A stretch of DNA of 64,000 nucleotides from Thermocatellispora tengchongensis (GTDB taxonomy: Bacteria; Actinomycetota; Actinomycetes; Streptosporangiales; Streptosporangiaceae), in assembly GCF_014202315.1 (NCBI RefSeq), contig NZ_JACHGN010000003.1, positions 558,001-622,000 of the forward strand. Reading direction: 5' to 3'. Below the pieces are notes generated by a model, which did no database searches, had not been told where the DNA came from, and saw only the letters and a program-made list of their open reading frames with translations. The position numbers were made by a program, and so were the translations under genes. The first letter of the stretch is position 1. The number at the start of each line of letters is the position of its first letter. This document shows positions 52,193-59,879 of the stretch, one piece after another.

Positions 52193-52792
52193 ATGACCGG
52201 CGAACCCCCAGAGCCTGCCCTGCGCGGTGAGTGGCGCGTCTCTCACGCCGACCGCGACGCGGTGGTGGAGAGGCTGAACAACGCGGCGGCCGAAGGGCGT
52301 ATCGACCTTGACGAGCTGGACGCGCGGCTGGACCGGGCGCTGACCGCCAAGACCTACGCCGACCTGACGCCCCTCACCGCCGACCTTCCCCCCGAGGCTC
52401 CGCCGGCGCCGCGGCAGCCGCTGGTCGTCAAGGGGGGTCTCCACGGGGCGACACGTGCCGGACGCTGGCAGGTCCCGGCGAGGATAACCGCGTACGGCGG
52501 CCTTGGCGGCGCCAAGCTGGACTTCACCCAGGTCGTGTGCCAACTGCCCGAGATCGAGCTGGACGTGCACGGCGAGGCGGGCGGCGTCACGGTCGTGATC
52601 CCCGACGGCTGGATCGCCGAGACCGGCGGGGTCGACCCGGGCCTCGGCGGGTTCAGGGACAAGACCACCTCCGACCGGCTGCCGGGCACGCCGCTGGTCC
52701 GCGTCACCGGCACCGGCGGCATGGGGGGCGCGGTCATCCGCCATCCCAACGCCTGGGAACGCCGGAAGCTCAGGCGCGAGCAGCAGCGGTGA
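52193..52792 (+). CDS. DUF1707 (SHOCT-like) protein
   Basis: 199 residues. Residues ~10-65 are the DUF1707 domain: LRGEWRVSHADRDAVVERLN, AAAEGRIDLDELDARLDRAL, AKTYADLTPLTADLP. The C-terminal part is a beta-rich domain (ITAYGGLGGAKLDFTQ, LPEIELDVHGEAGGVTVVIP, GWIAETGGVDPGLGG, VRVTGTGGMGGAVI), like the LiaF-type right-handed repeat seen in DUF2154 proteins. Such proteins often sense the envelope, but no membrane segment is present here. Convergent with the serine hydrolase. Confidence 0.9.
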   Translation: MTGEPPEPALRGEWRVSHADRDAVVERLNNAAAEGRIDLDELDARLDRALTAKTYADLTPLTADLPPEAPPAPRQPLVVKGGLHGATRAGRWQVPARITAYGGLGGAKLDFTQVVCQLPEIELDVHGEAGGVTVVIPDGWIAETGGVDPGLGGFRDKTTSDRLPGTPLVRVTGTGGMGGAVIRHPNAWERRKLRREQQR

Positions 52793-52829
52793 GCCCGCCC
52801 GGGGACGCGCCGGACGGGCCCGGCTGCGG

Positions 52830-54077
52830 CTAGAAGTAGCGGGACCAGAGGTCGGTCGTGGGCCAGGCGGAGATCTGGCCGAGGGCGGTGTTGACGCGGG
52901 AGCTGAGCACGTCGTAGTCGGGGGTGCCCTCCTCCTCGCGGCGGTTGAACAGCGCGGCGTAGGTGACGCCGTTCTGCAGGCGGGCCATGTAGGTGTACGT
53001 GCCCGGCATGCTGCCGCTGTGCCAGGTGTTGAGGTGGCCGGGCACCTGGCGCACCCACCAGCCGCAGCCGTACCAGGAGCCGTGCTCGTTGACGCCGATC
53101 TCGGGCTTGGCGAAGGCGCGCGAGATCGACAGGGAGCTCAGGATCGAGCTGGGGGCGTCGAACACCCGGGCCCACCTGACCAGGTCGGGGGCGGAGGCGA
53201 GCCAGCCGCCGTTGGCGTCCTGGTTGGGCATGTTGAAGCCGCCGTAGGGGTAGGGCACGGTGGCGCCGGAGGCGTCCATGACCATGGTGGTGGTGTAGAG
53301 CGAGAAGTACGGCACCTCGCCCCGCGCCGCCTGCGACCTCAGGCTGCGGCCCAGGCGCATCCTGGTGATCCCGGCCGGGGCGAGCAGCTTCTCCTTCACG
53401 TACGACTCGTAGCTCCGCCCCGACACCCTCTCGACGACCCGGCCGAGCAGCATGTAGCCGTAGTTGCTGTAGGCCATCCGCGAGCCCGGCGTGAAGTCCA
53501 GCGGGCGGGCGCCGGCGTATTCGATGATCTGCTGGTGGCCGATCGGCAGCGGGACGCCGAGCTCCTTGGAGATGGTCCGGTCCAGCCACAGGTAGTCCTT
53601 GGAGATCTCCCGGTCCCACCCGCCGGTGTGCTGCATCAGCCGCCACAGCGTGACGTTCCTCAGCCGGGCGTCGCCCTCGGTGGGCAGGTCGAGCAGCGTC
53701 GTGATCGGCGTGCCCAGGGACACCTGGCCGTCCTGGGCCAGCTTGAGCACCGCCGCGGCGGTGATGTTCTTGCTCAGGCTCGCGATCCGGAACAGCGAGG
53801 TCGGTTGCACGGCCGGGATGGACGCGTCGTCGGTGTAGCGGTAGCCCCGGGCCAGCACCAGCTTGCCGTTCTTGGTCACGGCGAGCTGGGCGCAGGAGAT
53901 CTCGCGCTCCTTGATGTAGGTCTTCAGCACGTCGTCCAGCGGCGCGAGCTGCGAGGGCGCCACTCCGGTGACGCTGAGCGCGGGCGCGCCCGCCCTCGCG
54001 GCCGCGGGACGCGCGTCCAGCGCGACCGCGGGCGCGAGCGCCGCGGCGCCCATGAGCACGTTCCTGCGCGTGAGCAT
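52830..54077 (-). CDS. Exported serine hydrolase (beta-lactamase/class C PBP family)
   Basis: 415 residues from the ATG at 54077, which has GGAG eight bases upstream; an ATG at 54134 would extend past the signal. The N-terminus MLTRRNVLMGAAALAPAVAL looks like a Tat-type signal. Catalytic motifs: SxxK in RIASLSKNITAA, YxN in RMAYSNYGYMLLG, and HxG in NTWHSGSMPGTY. It belongs to the beta-lactamase/D-aminopeptidase/esterase EstB group (Pfam Beta-lactamase). Probably an extracytoplasmic esterase or peptidase, not necessarily a resistance factor. Confidence 0.92.
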   Translation of the reverse strand: MLTRRNVLMGAAALAPAVALDARPAAARAGAPALSVTGVAPSQLAPLDDVLKTYIKEREISCAQLAVTKNGKLVLARGYRYTDDASIPAVQPTSLFRIASLSKNITAAAVLKLAQDGQVSLGTPITTLLDLPTEGDARLRNVTLWRLMQHTGGWDREISKDYLWLDRTISKELGVPLPIGHQQIIEYAGARPLDFTPGSRMAYSNYGYMLLGRVVERVSGRSYESYVKEKLLAPAGITRMRLGRSLRSQAARGEVPYFSLYTTTMVMDASGATVPYPYGGFNMPNQDANGGWLASAPDLVRWARVFDAPSSILSSLSISRAFAKPEIGVNEHGSWYGCGWWVRQVPGHLNTWHSGSMPGTYTYMARLQNGVTYAALFNRREEEGTPDYDVLSSRVNTALGQISAWPTTDLWSRYF

Positions 54078-54208
54078 CGTTGACTCTCCCCCGAAGGACG
54101 GTTTGACGGCTAGCAAGATCCGTATGTTACGCACGTTCGTGATCTCTCAACCGGCCTTTCCGGCAATTCGCGCAAGCCAGGTGAACGGAAATGAGCAGGG
54201 GGGTACTC

Positions 54209-55594
54209 ATGCGGCCCCCGGCGCGCGGACGCAGGGTGGTCGCCGGACCCGACAAGACCCGTTCGCGGAGGGCGGTGCGGATGAGCGTGATCACGTTGGT
54301 GGTCGCCGTGGCGATCCTGGGCGCCGGGGTCGTCGCGGCCCTGGTACGCCGGCGCCGCCGGCGCCGGGACGGGGAGCCGCGGGCGCCGCTGGGGCAGGCG
54401 AGCATCGAGGCGAACATCCCGACGTTCCGCATCGTGGCGCTCGGCCTGCAGGGCTCGGGCAAGACCCTGCTGCTGGCCAGCATGTTCCAGGAGCTCAAGG
54501 CCCCCACCCGGCAGAGCTACTACCTCTCCGCCCCGCCCGCCGACGTCGCCAGGCTCACCGAGTGGTACTCCACCATGGCCGACACGTCCTCCTCGGGCTC
54601 GGACCGGGACTGGCCCTACGGCACCGCCGTCGGCGACACCAGGCGGTTCCTGTTCTCGGTCAGGACCAGGTCGGGCGGCGTCGTGCACGAGGTGCTGCGG
54701 CTGGACTACCTGGAGTACGCCGGGGAACTGCTCACCGGCACCGACGAGGACGGGGCGCGCGGCCGCGAGGAGCTGTTCGCGCACATGGAGTCGGCGCACG
54801 CGCTGCTCGGCATCCTGGACGGTCAGCGCATCCGCCGCCACCTGGACGGCCACCCGGGCGGCTGGGCCGAGCTGGACCGGACGCTGAACATCCTCATCCC
54901 GCACATGATGAACGCGACCTGCCCGATCCACTTCGTGATCACCAAGTGGGACCTGCTCGACGACCTCGACGAGGACGAGAACGCCCGGCTGGCGATCGTG
55001 CGGAACATGCTGATGTCCAACGACCACTTCCGCGCGCTGGTCGGCACGCACAGCCGCGACCGGGTGGTCCGGCTCATCCCGGTCAGCGCGGTCGGCCCCG
55101 GGTTCGCGCGCATGGACGGGCAGGGCCACGTGGTCAAGGTGCCGCACGCCCAGGCCCGCCCCGTGTACGTGGACGTGCCGCTGTCGGCGGTCGTGCCCGA
55201 CCTGTTCGACCAGGCCGAGATGCGGCTGCAGGCCGAGTTCAAGGCGGCCCTGGACGAGGAGACCCGCCGCCGCACCCGGCAGAGCCCCCTGGAGAGCATC
55301 GCCGCCGCGACCGCCCTGGCCGGGCAGACGGCCGGACGGGCGCTGCTCGCCGCGCTGGGCCAGCCCGCGGTGGCGATCATGGGCGACGTCTTCATGGGGA
55401 TGTACCTGGACGCGCGCCGTTCCGCCACCGGGAGCCGGGCGGAGGCGGTGGGCCGCGAGCTGGGGGAGGCGGAGGAGCGGGTACGGCGGTTCATGGAGGC
55501 GCGCAAGCGGGTGCTGCGCGACATGCGCAGCAAACCGGACATGCTGGAGGGCCGCCTGCCCAACTCGCGGCTGTCGCAGGGGTGGCCCGCGTGA
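54209..55594 (+). CDS. Membrane-anchored GTPase-like protein (double-GTPase type)
   Basis: 461 residues. One membrane helix (residues ~25-46, MSVITLVVAVAILGAGVVAA) with a basic stop-transfer RRRRRRRDG precedes a P-loop domain: FRIVALGLQGSGKTLLLASMF (P-loop ~79-86), a DxxG-like LDYLEYAGELL (~166), and ITKWDLLDDLDED (~244-248) replacing NKxD. This suits the DO-GTPase group described in bacterial conflict and signalling loci, but the assignment is by motif only. The C-terminal ~120 residues are helical and Arg/Glu-rich. The ATG at 54209 has AGGGGGG five bases upstream; 54191 is an alternative. It is coupled (GTGA) to the next gene. Confidence 0.75.
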   Translation: MRPPARGRRVVAGPDKTRSRRAVRMSVITLVVAVAILGAGVVAALVRRRRRRRDGEPRAPLGQASIEANIPTFRIVALGLQGSGKTLLLASMFQELKAPTRQSYYLSAPPADVARLTEWYSTMADTSSSGSDRDWPYGTAVGDTRRFLFSVRTRSGGVVHEVLRLDYLEYAGELLTGTDEDGARGREELFAHMESAHALLGILDGQRIRRHLDGHPGGWAELDRTLNILIPHMMNATCPIHFVITKWDLLDDLDEDENARLAIVRNMLMSNDHFRALVGTHSRDRVVRLIPVSAVGPGFARMDGQGHVVKVPHAQARPVYVDVPLSAVVPDLFDQAEMRLQAEFKAALDEETRRRTRQSPLESIAAATALAGQTAGRALLAALGQPAVAIMGDVFMGMYLDARRSATGSRAEAVGRELGEAEERVRRFMEARKRVLRDMRSKPDMLEGRLPNSRLSQGWPA

Positions 55595-56373
55595 CGCCCG
55601 GCTGGCCGTTCCTGATCGCCCGGGGCCGCCGCCTCGGCTACCGGGCGCTCCTGGCCCCCGAGCCGATGGTCGCCGACCGCGAGTACGGCGTCCTGACCGA
55701 CGCCGTACGCCCCCAGACCGCACGGGACCGCGCGTCGGTGATCGAGGTCACGACGCCGGGCGGGCGGGCGTACACGGTGGCGCAGGTCACCCATCGGGTC
55801 ACCGCCGCCGACGCCGGCGAGCCGGAGGACCCCCTGGACGAGCACGGCCGCCCGCTCCAGCTCCTGTACGGATTCGCCTGCCCGCGCACCTCGTCCCTGG
55901 AGCCCGCGCCGGAGGACCTGGACGCCGCTAGGTCGGCCGCGCTGGACGCCTACCGCCGCTTCCTGGCCGACGAGGAGGGCTTCACCCTGATCTCCGGCCC
56001 GGCGTTCCCGCTGCGCTCCCCGCACAGTACGCCGGCCGCCGTCCCCGGCCCGGTGGGCCCTGTTCGGGTGGGCCCCGTTCCGGGTGGCTCGGTGTCCTCA
56101 GGGCGGCCCGCCCCCGAGCCCGCGCCGCCGTCCCCGCCGCGCCCGATCCCGAGGGTGTTCGCCCTGCTGGCCGGGGCCGTCGCCGTGCTGCTCACGCTGG
56201 CCCTCGTTGTGCGCTGCGGCTGGGACCCCGGCCCGGAGCAACCGCCGCGGCCCGAGTGCACGGCGGCACCGGCCACGCCCGCCACTTCGGCCGCGCCGGT
56301 CGCGCCGGCGAAGGGCGAGCCGCCCGGACCGTCCGCCTCCGGCACTCCCTGCCCGAGCGTGACGGGGGGTTGA
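55591..56373 (+). CDS. Single-pass membrane protein coupled to the GTPase-like gene
   Basis: 260 residues from a GTG overlapping the upstream stop. The first ~150 residues form a globular cytoplasmic region ([77 protein letters not shown]). A Pro/Gly-rich linker with [12 protein letters not shown] follows, then one helix ([19 protein letters not shown]) and a Pro/Ala tail with two Cys. I do not recognise a family. Its tight coupling to a P-loop GTPase-like protein suggests a two-component membrane complex. Confidence 0.75.
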   Translation: MTPGWPFLIARGRRLGYRALLAPEPMVADREYGVLTDAVRPQTARDRASVIEVTTPGGRAYTVAQVTHRVTAADAGEPEDPLDEHGRPLQLLYGFACPRTSSLEPAPEDLDAARSAALDAYRRFLADEEGFTLISGPAFPLRSPHSTPAAVPGPVGPVRVGPVPGGSVSSGRPAPEPAPPSPPRPIPRVFALLAGAVAVLLTLALVVRCGWDPGPEQPPRPECTAAPATPATSAAPVAPAKGEPPGPSASGTPCPSVTGG

Positions 56374-56865
56374 CGCCGCCGCTGGGCCGGTTCGAGGCCG
56401 AGCGGGTGGGACGCATCGGCCGCCTGGTCGTCCAGGGCGTGCGCGCGGTCGTGGGCGTGCCCGAGCACCTGCTCCACCCGCTGGTCACGGCGTACGTGAC
56501 GCCGGTGACCGTGGTCCTGGTCAGCCTGGCCTTCGACTGGCGGCTGGGCGCGGCGCTGCCTCGATCGCCAGGGCGATGCTCAAGGACGCCCCGATCGTGC
56601 TGCTCGACGAGGCCACCGCCGCCCTGGACCCGGAGAACGAGGCCGCCGTCACCCAGGCGCTGCACGCCCTGACCGAGGACAAGACCCTCGTGGTCATCGC
56701 CCACCGCCTGTCCACGGTCATGGCCGCCGACCAGATCCTGTCCTCGAGCAGGGCCGGATCGCCGGACACGGCGACCACGCCACCCTCCTCGCCCGCGACG
56801 GCCGCTACGCCGCGTTCCGGCGCGAACGCTCCCGCGCCTGGCGCCTGCCCGGGGGACGGGCATGA
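56370..56865 (+). pseudogene. Decayed ABC exporter (internally deleted, frameshifted)
   Basis: Two pieces of one MsbA-like exporter survive. 56373-56560 encodes a piece of the membrane domain ([20 protein letters not shown] ... [13 protein letters not shown]). It then jumps, in another frame, to the end of the ATPase domain ([52 protein letters not shown]). The rest of the membrane domain, Walker A and the signature are deleted. One base is also missing at about 56740: only a third frame continues with [20 protein letters not shown] and then [20 protein letters not shown] before the stop. The stop overlaps the next ATG (ATGA), the remnant of an operon. Confidence 0.88.
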
Positions 56866-57554
56866 TGGTGGCCATGAGCGTCACATCGGGCCGGCCGTGG
56901 CGGGCGGGGCCGCGGCCGGGCCGGCGGCCGACCTTCGAGATCGCCGACATCGCCGAGGCCGCCCTCGCCGTGGGCTTCCGCGACCTCACCATGACCGCGG
57001 TGGCCGCCCGGCTCGGCGTCAAGCACTCCTCGCTGTACCGCCACGTGCCGAGCCGCGACGACCTGCTCATCGCGGCGATGGACCTGGCGGTGCGGCGGGT
57101 CGAGTGGCCCGAGCCCGACGCCGGCTGGCGGGTGTACCTCGAACGCACCGGCGACACCGTGTGGGAGGTGTTCGCCGCCCATCCCGGCATGGCCGAGCGC
57201 GTCCGCGAGCTGCCGCGCACCCCGCCCGCCGTCATCCGCCTGTTCTACAAGACCGCCCACGCGCTCACCGGGTTCGGCTTCCCGCCCCGGCTGGCCGTGC
57301 TCGCCGTGGACAGCGTCGTCGATCTGGCCGCCGACGTGTACGTCGGGTACGAGCAGCTCTCCCGCCGCCACGACGTCCCCGAGGGCGGCACGGCCGGCGC
57401 GCTCGACCTGCTCCGCGAGTCCTGGGCGGCGCGGCCCGAGCCCGAGTCCGCCGCCCTGGCCGAGATCGTCCGCGAGGTGATCGAGGGCGACCCCCGCGAG
57501 TGGTACCGCGCCAAACTGGCCCTGCTCCTCGACGGCACCGCGACCCGGCTGTGA
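56862..57554 (+). CDS. TetR-family regulator
   Basis: 230 residues. The helix-turn-helix lies at residues ~25-65 ([40 protein letters not shown]), and the rest is a helical ligand domain of the TetR_C_33-like type with [19 protein letters not shown]. The start at 56862 makes an ATGA overlap with the decayed exporter, implying it once regulated that pump; ATG at 56874 is an alternative. The gene itself appears intact. Confidence 0.9.
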   Translation: MMVAMSVTSGRPWRAGPRPGRRPTFEIADIAEAALAVGFRDLTMTAVAARLGVKHSSLYRHVPSRDDLLIAAMDLAVRRVEWPEPDAGWRVYLERTGDTVWEVFAAHPGMAERVRELPRTPPAVIRLFYKTAHALTGFGFPPRLAVLAVDSVVDLAADVYVGYEQLSRRHDVPEGGTAGALDLLRESWAARPEPESAALAEIVREVIEGDPREWYRAKLALLLDGTATRL

Positions 57555-57605
57555 GGCGGCGGGCCCCGTCCCGGCTGCGCGCCGGGCTCCCGGCCCCCTG
57601 ACGGG

Positions 57606-58043
57606 TCAGGGCAGGAACAGCACCGCGCCGGCCGTCAGCACGTCCACCACGCCGCACCACTCCGCGTACGGGCGGGGCACGACCTGGTTCGCCCGGTGGT
57701 GGACCCAGTCCCAGACGGCGTGGCCCAGCCAGCCCGCGGCCAGCAGGTAGCGCCCGGCGTCCCCGCCGAGCTCGACCGAGACGATCGCGATCACGGTGAA
57801 CAGCACCAGCCCCGCCAGGTTGAGCGCGATCCGGCCGGGACGCCCGCGCGCGGCGCGTACCGAGCCCCAGGCCACGTAGATGAGCGCGGCCGAGAACAGG
57901 CCCCAGGCGGCGAAGGTCTCGGGCAGCCAGGGCGCGGCCAGTGCGACCGCCGCGGTGGTGGCTATCGCCGCCAGGGTCGCCCAGCGCCGGGTGAGCAGGG
58001 TGAGCGGGGAGAAGCGGACGTTACCGGACACGGGCCTGGCCAT
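57606..58043 (-). CDS. Small membrane protein
   Basis: 145 residues with four hydrophobic segments: ATLAAIATTAAVALAAPWLP, FAAWGLFSAALIYVAWGSV, IALNLAGLVLFTVIAIVSV, and a C-terminal VDVLTAGAVLFLP. The conserved-looking loop GWLGHAVWDWVHHRANQVVP with PYAEWCGVVD is reminiscent of actinobacterial DUF-type proteins with His-rich loops. AGGGGG five bases before the ATG at 58043. Function unknown. Convergent with the TetR gene, divergent from the nitroreductase. Confidence 0.85.
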   Translation of the reverse strand: MARPVSGNVRFSPLTLLTRRWATLAAIATTAAVALAAPWLPETFAAWGLFSAALIYVAWGSVRAARGRPGRIALNLAGLVLFTVIAIVSVELGGDAGRYLLAAGWLGHAVWDWVHHRANQVVPRPYAEWCGVVDVLTAGAVLFLP

Positions 58044-58307
58044 GGAAACCCCCTGGAAGGTCGGACGCGGCGCGGGTCGCGCCGGGCTCGTGTCCAGGTG
58101 TATCCGCCGGCCCTCGGCCCGGTCAGGAGCGCGCCGCGAACGTGTCGCAAATCCTGGGCTCCCCGTCTCCTTCGGCGGTGCCGGTCCCGCGCGGGGTCCT
58201 TGGTCCCGCCCGGCGGGGGTCCTTCGCCACTGCCCGGCCACGGCCGGATCGAGTGGAGTGGGCCGCAACCGTCAGACAGCCGCAACCGTGAACAAGGGGG
58301 AGTACCC

Positions 58308-59336
58308 ATGGACCTTCGGCCTGTCAGCGACGCGGGGACGGCGGTGCGGGCGGCCATCGCCGCCGCCTCGTGGGCGCCGTCGGTGCACAACACCCAGCCG
58401 TGGTCCTTCGAGGCCGCCGGCGGGGAGATCAGGGTGCACGCCGACACCGACCGGCTGCTGCGCGTCTCCGACCCCACGGCCCGGGAGCTGTACGTGAGCT
58501 GCGGCGCGGCGCTCTACACGCTCCGGCTCGCGTTACGCGCGGCGGGATACGACCCGGTGGTGCGCGTGCTGCCCGACCCCGACCGGCCCGCGCTGGCGGG
58601 CACGGTACGCCTCGGGCCGCAGGCGCCGGCGGACGAGCACACCCAGATGCTCGCCGAGGAGATCGAGCGGCGGCGCACCCACCGCGGCGGCTTCCTCCAC
58701 CGCCCGCTGCCGCGCCCGTTCCTGCACGCGCTCGACGGCGAGGCCCGCGCCGAGGGCGCCCGGCTGCTGACCGGCCTGCCCGAACCGGCCGTGGCCGCCG
58801 TCGCGGACGTCACCCGGGCCGCGGAGAACGTGCAGCGGGCCGACGCGGCGTACTCGGGCGAGCTGATGCGCTGGGCCCGTCCTCCCGGCAGCGACCGCCC
58901 CGACGGCGTGCCCGCCGACGCCTATCCGCGCGACCGGGCCGAGCCGGCGTTCGTCTCGCGCGCCGGCCACCGCGGCGAGCCGGAGTTCGCCCAGCGGGAC
59001 TACTCCCGCGGCCGGTCCTGGGGCTACGTGCCCCGCCCCGGCGCCGCCTCGCCCGCGACCGGCGCCGTCGCCGCCGTCGTCACCGCCGGCGACGGCCGCG
59101 AGGACTGGATCGCGGCCGGCCGGGCGCTCCAGCGTGTACTGCTGTTCGCCTCCGCCCACGGGGTCTCCGCCGCCTTCCACACCCAGGCCCTGGAGATGTA
59201 CCACCTGCGCGATTTCCTGCGCCGCGAGGTCTTCGCCGACGCGTACCCCCAAATGATCATGCGCCTGGGCGTGACGGACGAGCCCGGCGCCACCCGCCGC
59301 CGCCCTCTCGACGAGATCTTCACCGAACCCTCCTGA
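58308..59336 (+). CDS. Acg-like nitroreductase-family protein
   Basis: 342 residues, two nitroreductase-like halves as in M. tuberculosis Acg (Rv2032). Start of fold: AVRAAIAAASWAPSVHNTQPW (58340-58400) is the FMN/phosphate-binding signature of the group; later ERRRTHRGGFLHRPLP, SRGRSWGYVPRPG and VLLFASAHGVSAAFHTQALEM. Acg proteins bind FMN but lack reductase activity in the mycobacterial case and are part of the hypoxia/NO (Dos) response. The ATG follows AAGGGGGAG. It may be dormancy-linked here, by analogy only. Confidence 0.9.
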   Translation: MDLRPVSDAGTAVRAAIAAASWAPSVHNTQPWSFEAAGGEIRVHADTDRLLRVSDPTARELYVSCGAALYTLRLALRAAGYDPVVRVLPDPDRPALAGTVRLGPQAPADEHTQMLAEEIERRRTHRGGFLHRPLPRPFLHALDGEARAEGARLLTGLPEPAVAAVADVTRAAENVQRADAAYSGELMRWARPPGSDRPDGVPADAYPRDRAEPAFVSRAGHRGEPEFAQRDYSRGRSWGYVPRPGAASPATGAVAAVVTAGDGREDWIAAGRALQRVLLFASAHGVSAAFHTQALEMYHLRDFLRREVFADAYPQMIMRLGVTDEPGATRRRPLDEIFTEPS

Positions 59337-59384
59337 GGCACACCTCGGACCGGCCCTTCCCCATGACCCGCCCCTCCGCCCGGG

Positions 59385-59605
59385 ACCGGCTCGTTCGTGC
59401 GGGCCCGGCTCGTCCGTGTGGGGCTGGCTCGTCCGTGTGGGGCTGGCTCGTCCGTGCGGGACCGGCTCGTCCGTGCGGGACCGGCCCGTCCGCCCGGGAC
59501 CGGCCGTTCGCCCGCGACCGGCCCGTTCGCCCGCGACCGCCCATCCGCCGCGACCGGCCATCCGCCCGCGACCGGCCCCTCCTCGCGTGACCGGCCTGCC
59601 GGCCG
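59385..59605. repeat. Tandem array of ~19-base units
   Basis: About eleven head-to-tail copies of ACCGGCTCGTCCGTGCGGG drift along the array to ACCGGCCCGTTCGCCCGCG. It starts 49 bases after the nitroreductase stop. The rest of the gap to the next gene (59606-59879) has no gene; the last ~60 bases should hold the mannosidase promoter. Confidence 0.9.
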
Positions 59606-59879
59606 CGCGCCATGCCTCCTTCGGCGCATCCGCTCTCACCTCGGCCCTTCCCGGGGGCGCCGCGACGGCGGGCGGTACGCGGTGACCCGCGCCTTATGGG
59701 CGGGCCGTAACCGGCCGGTGGGGCGCAACCGACTCTTCCGACCTGTGGGGCGGGGTTGACGGCAGTGGTCACGTGGTGTTCAGGGGGCAGTCCGAAAGTG
59801 TATGAAATGAGGTGGTTTGTGATCTTTAGGGTGCCGCGAGGCGCGCCGGATGGCGTGCCTTACGTTCGGGAGGGTTCGA

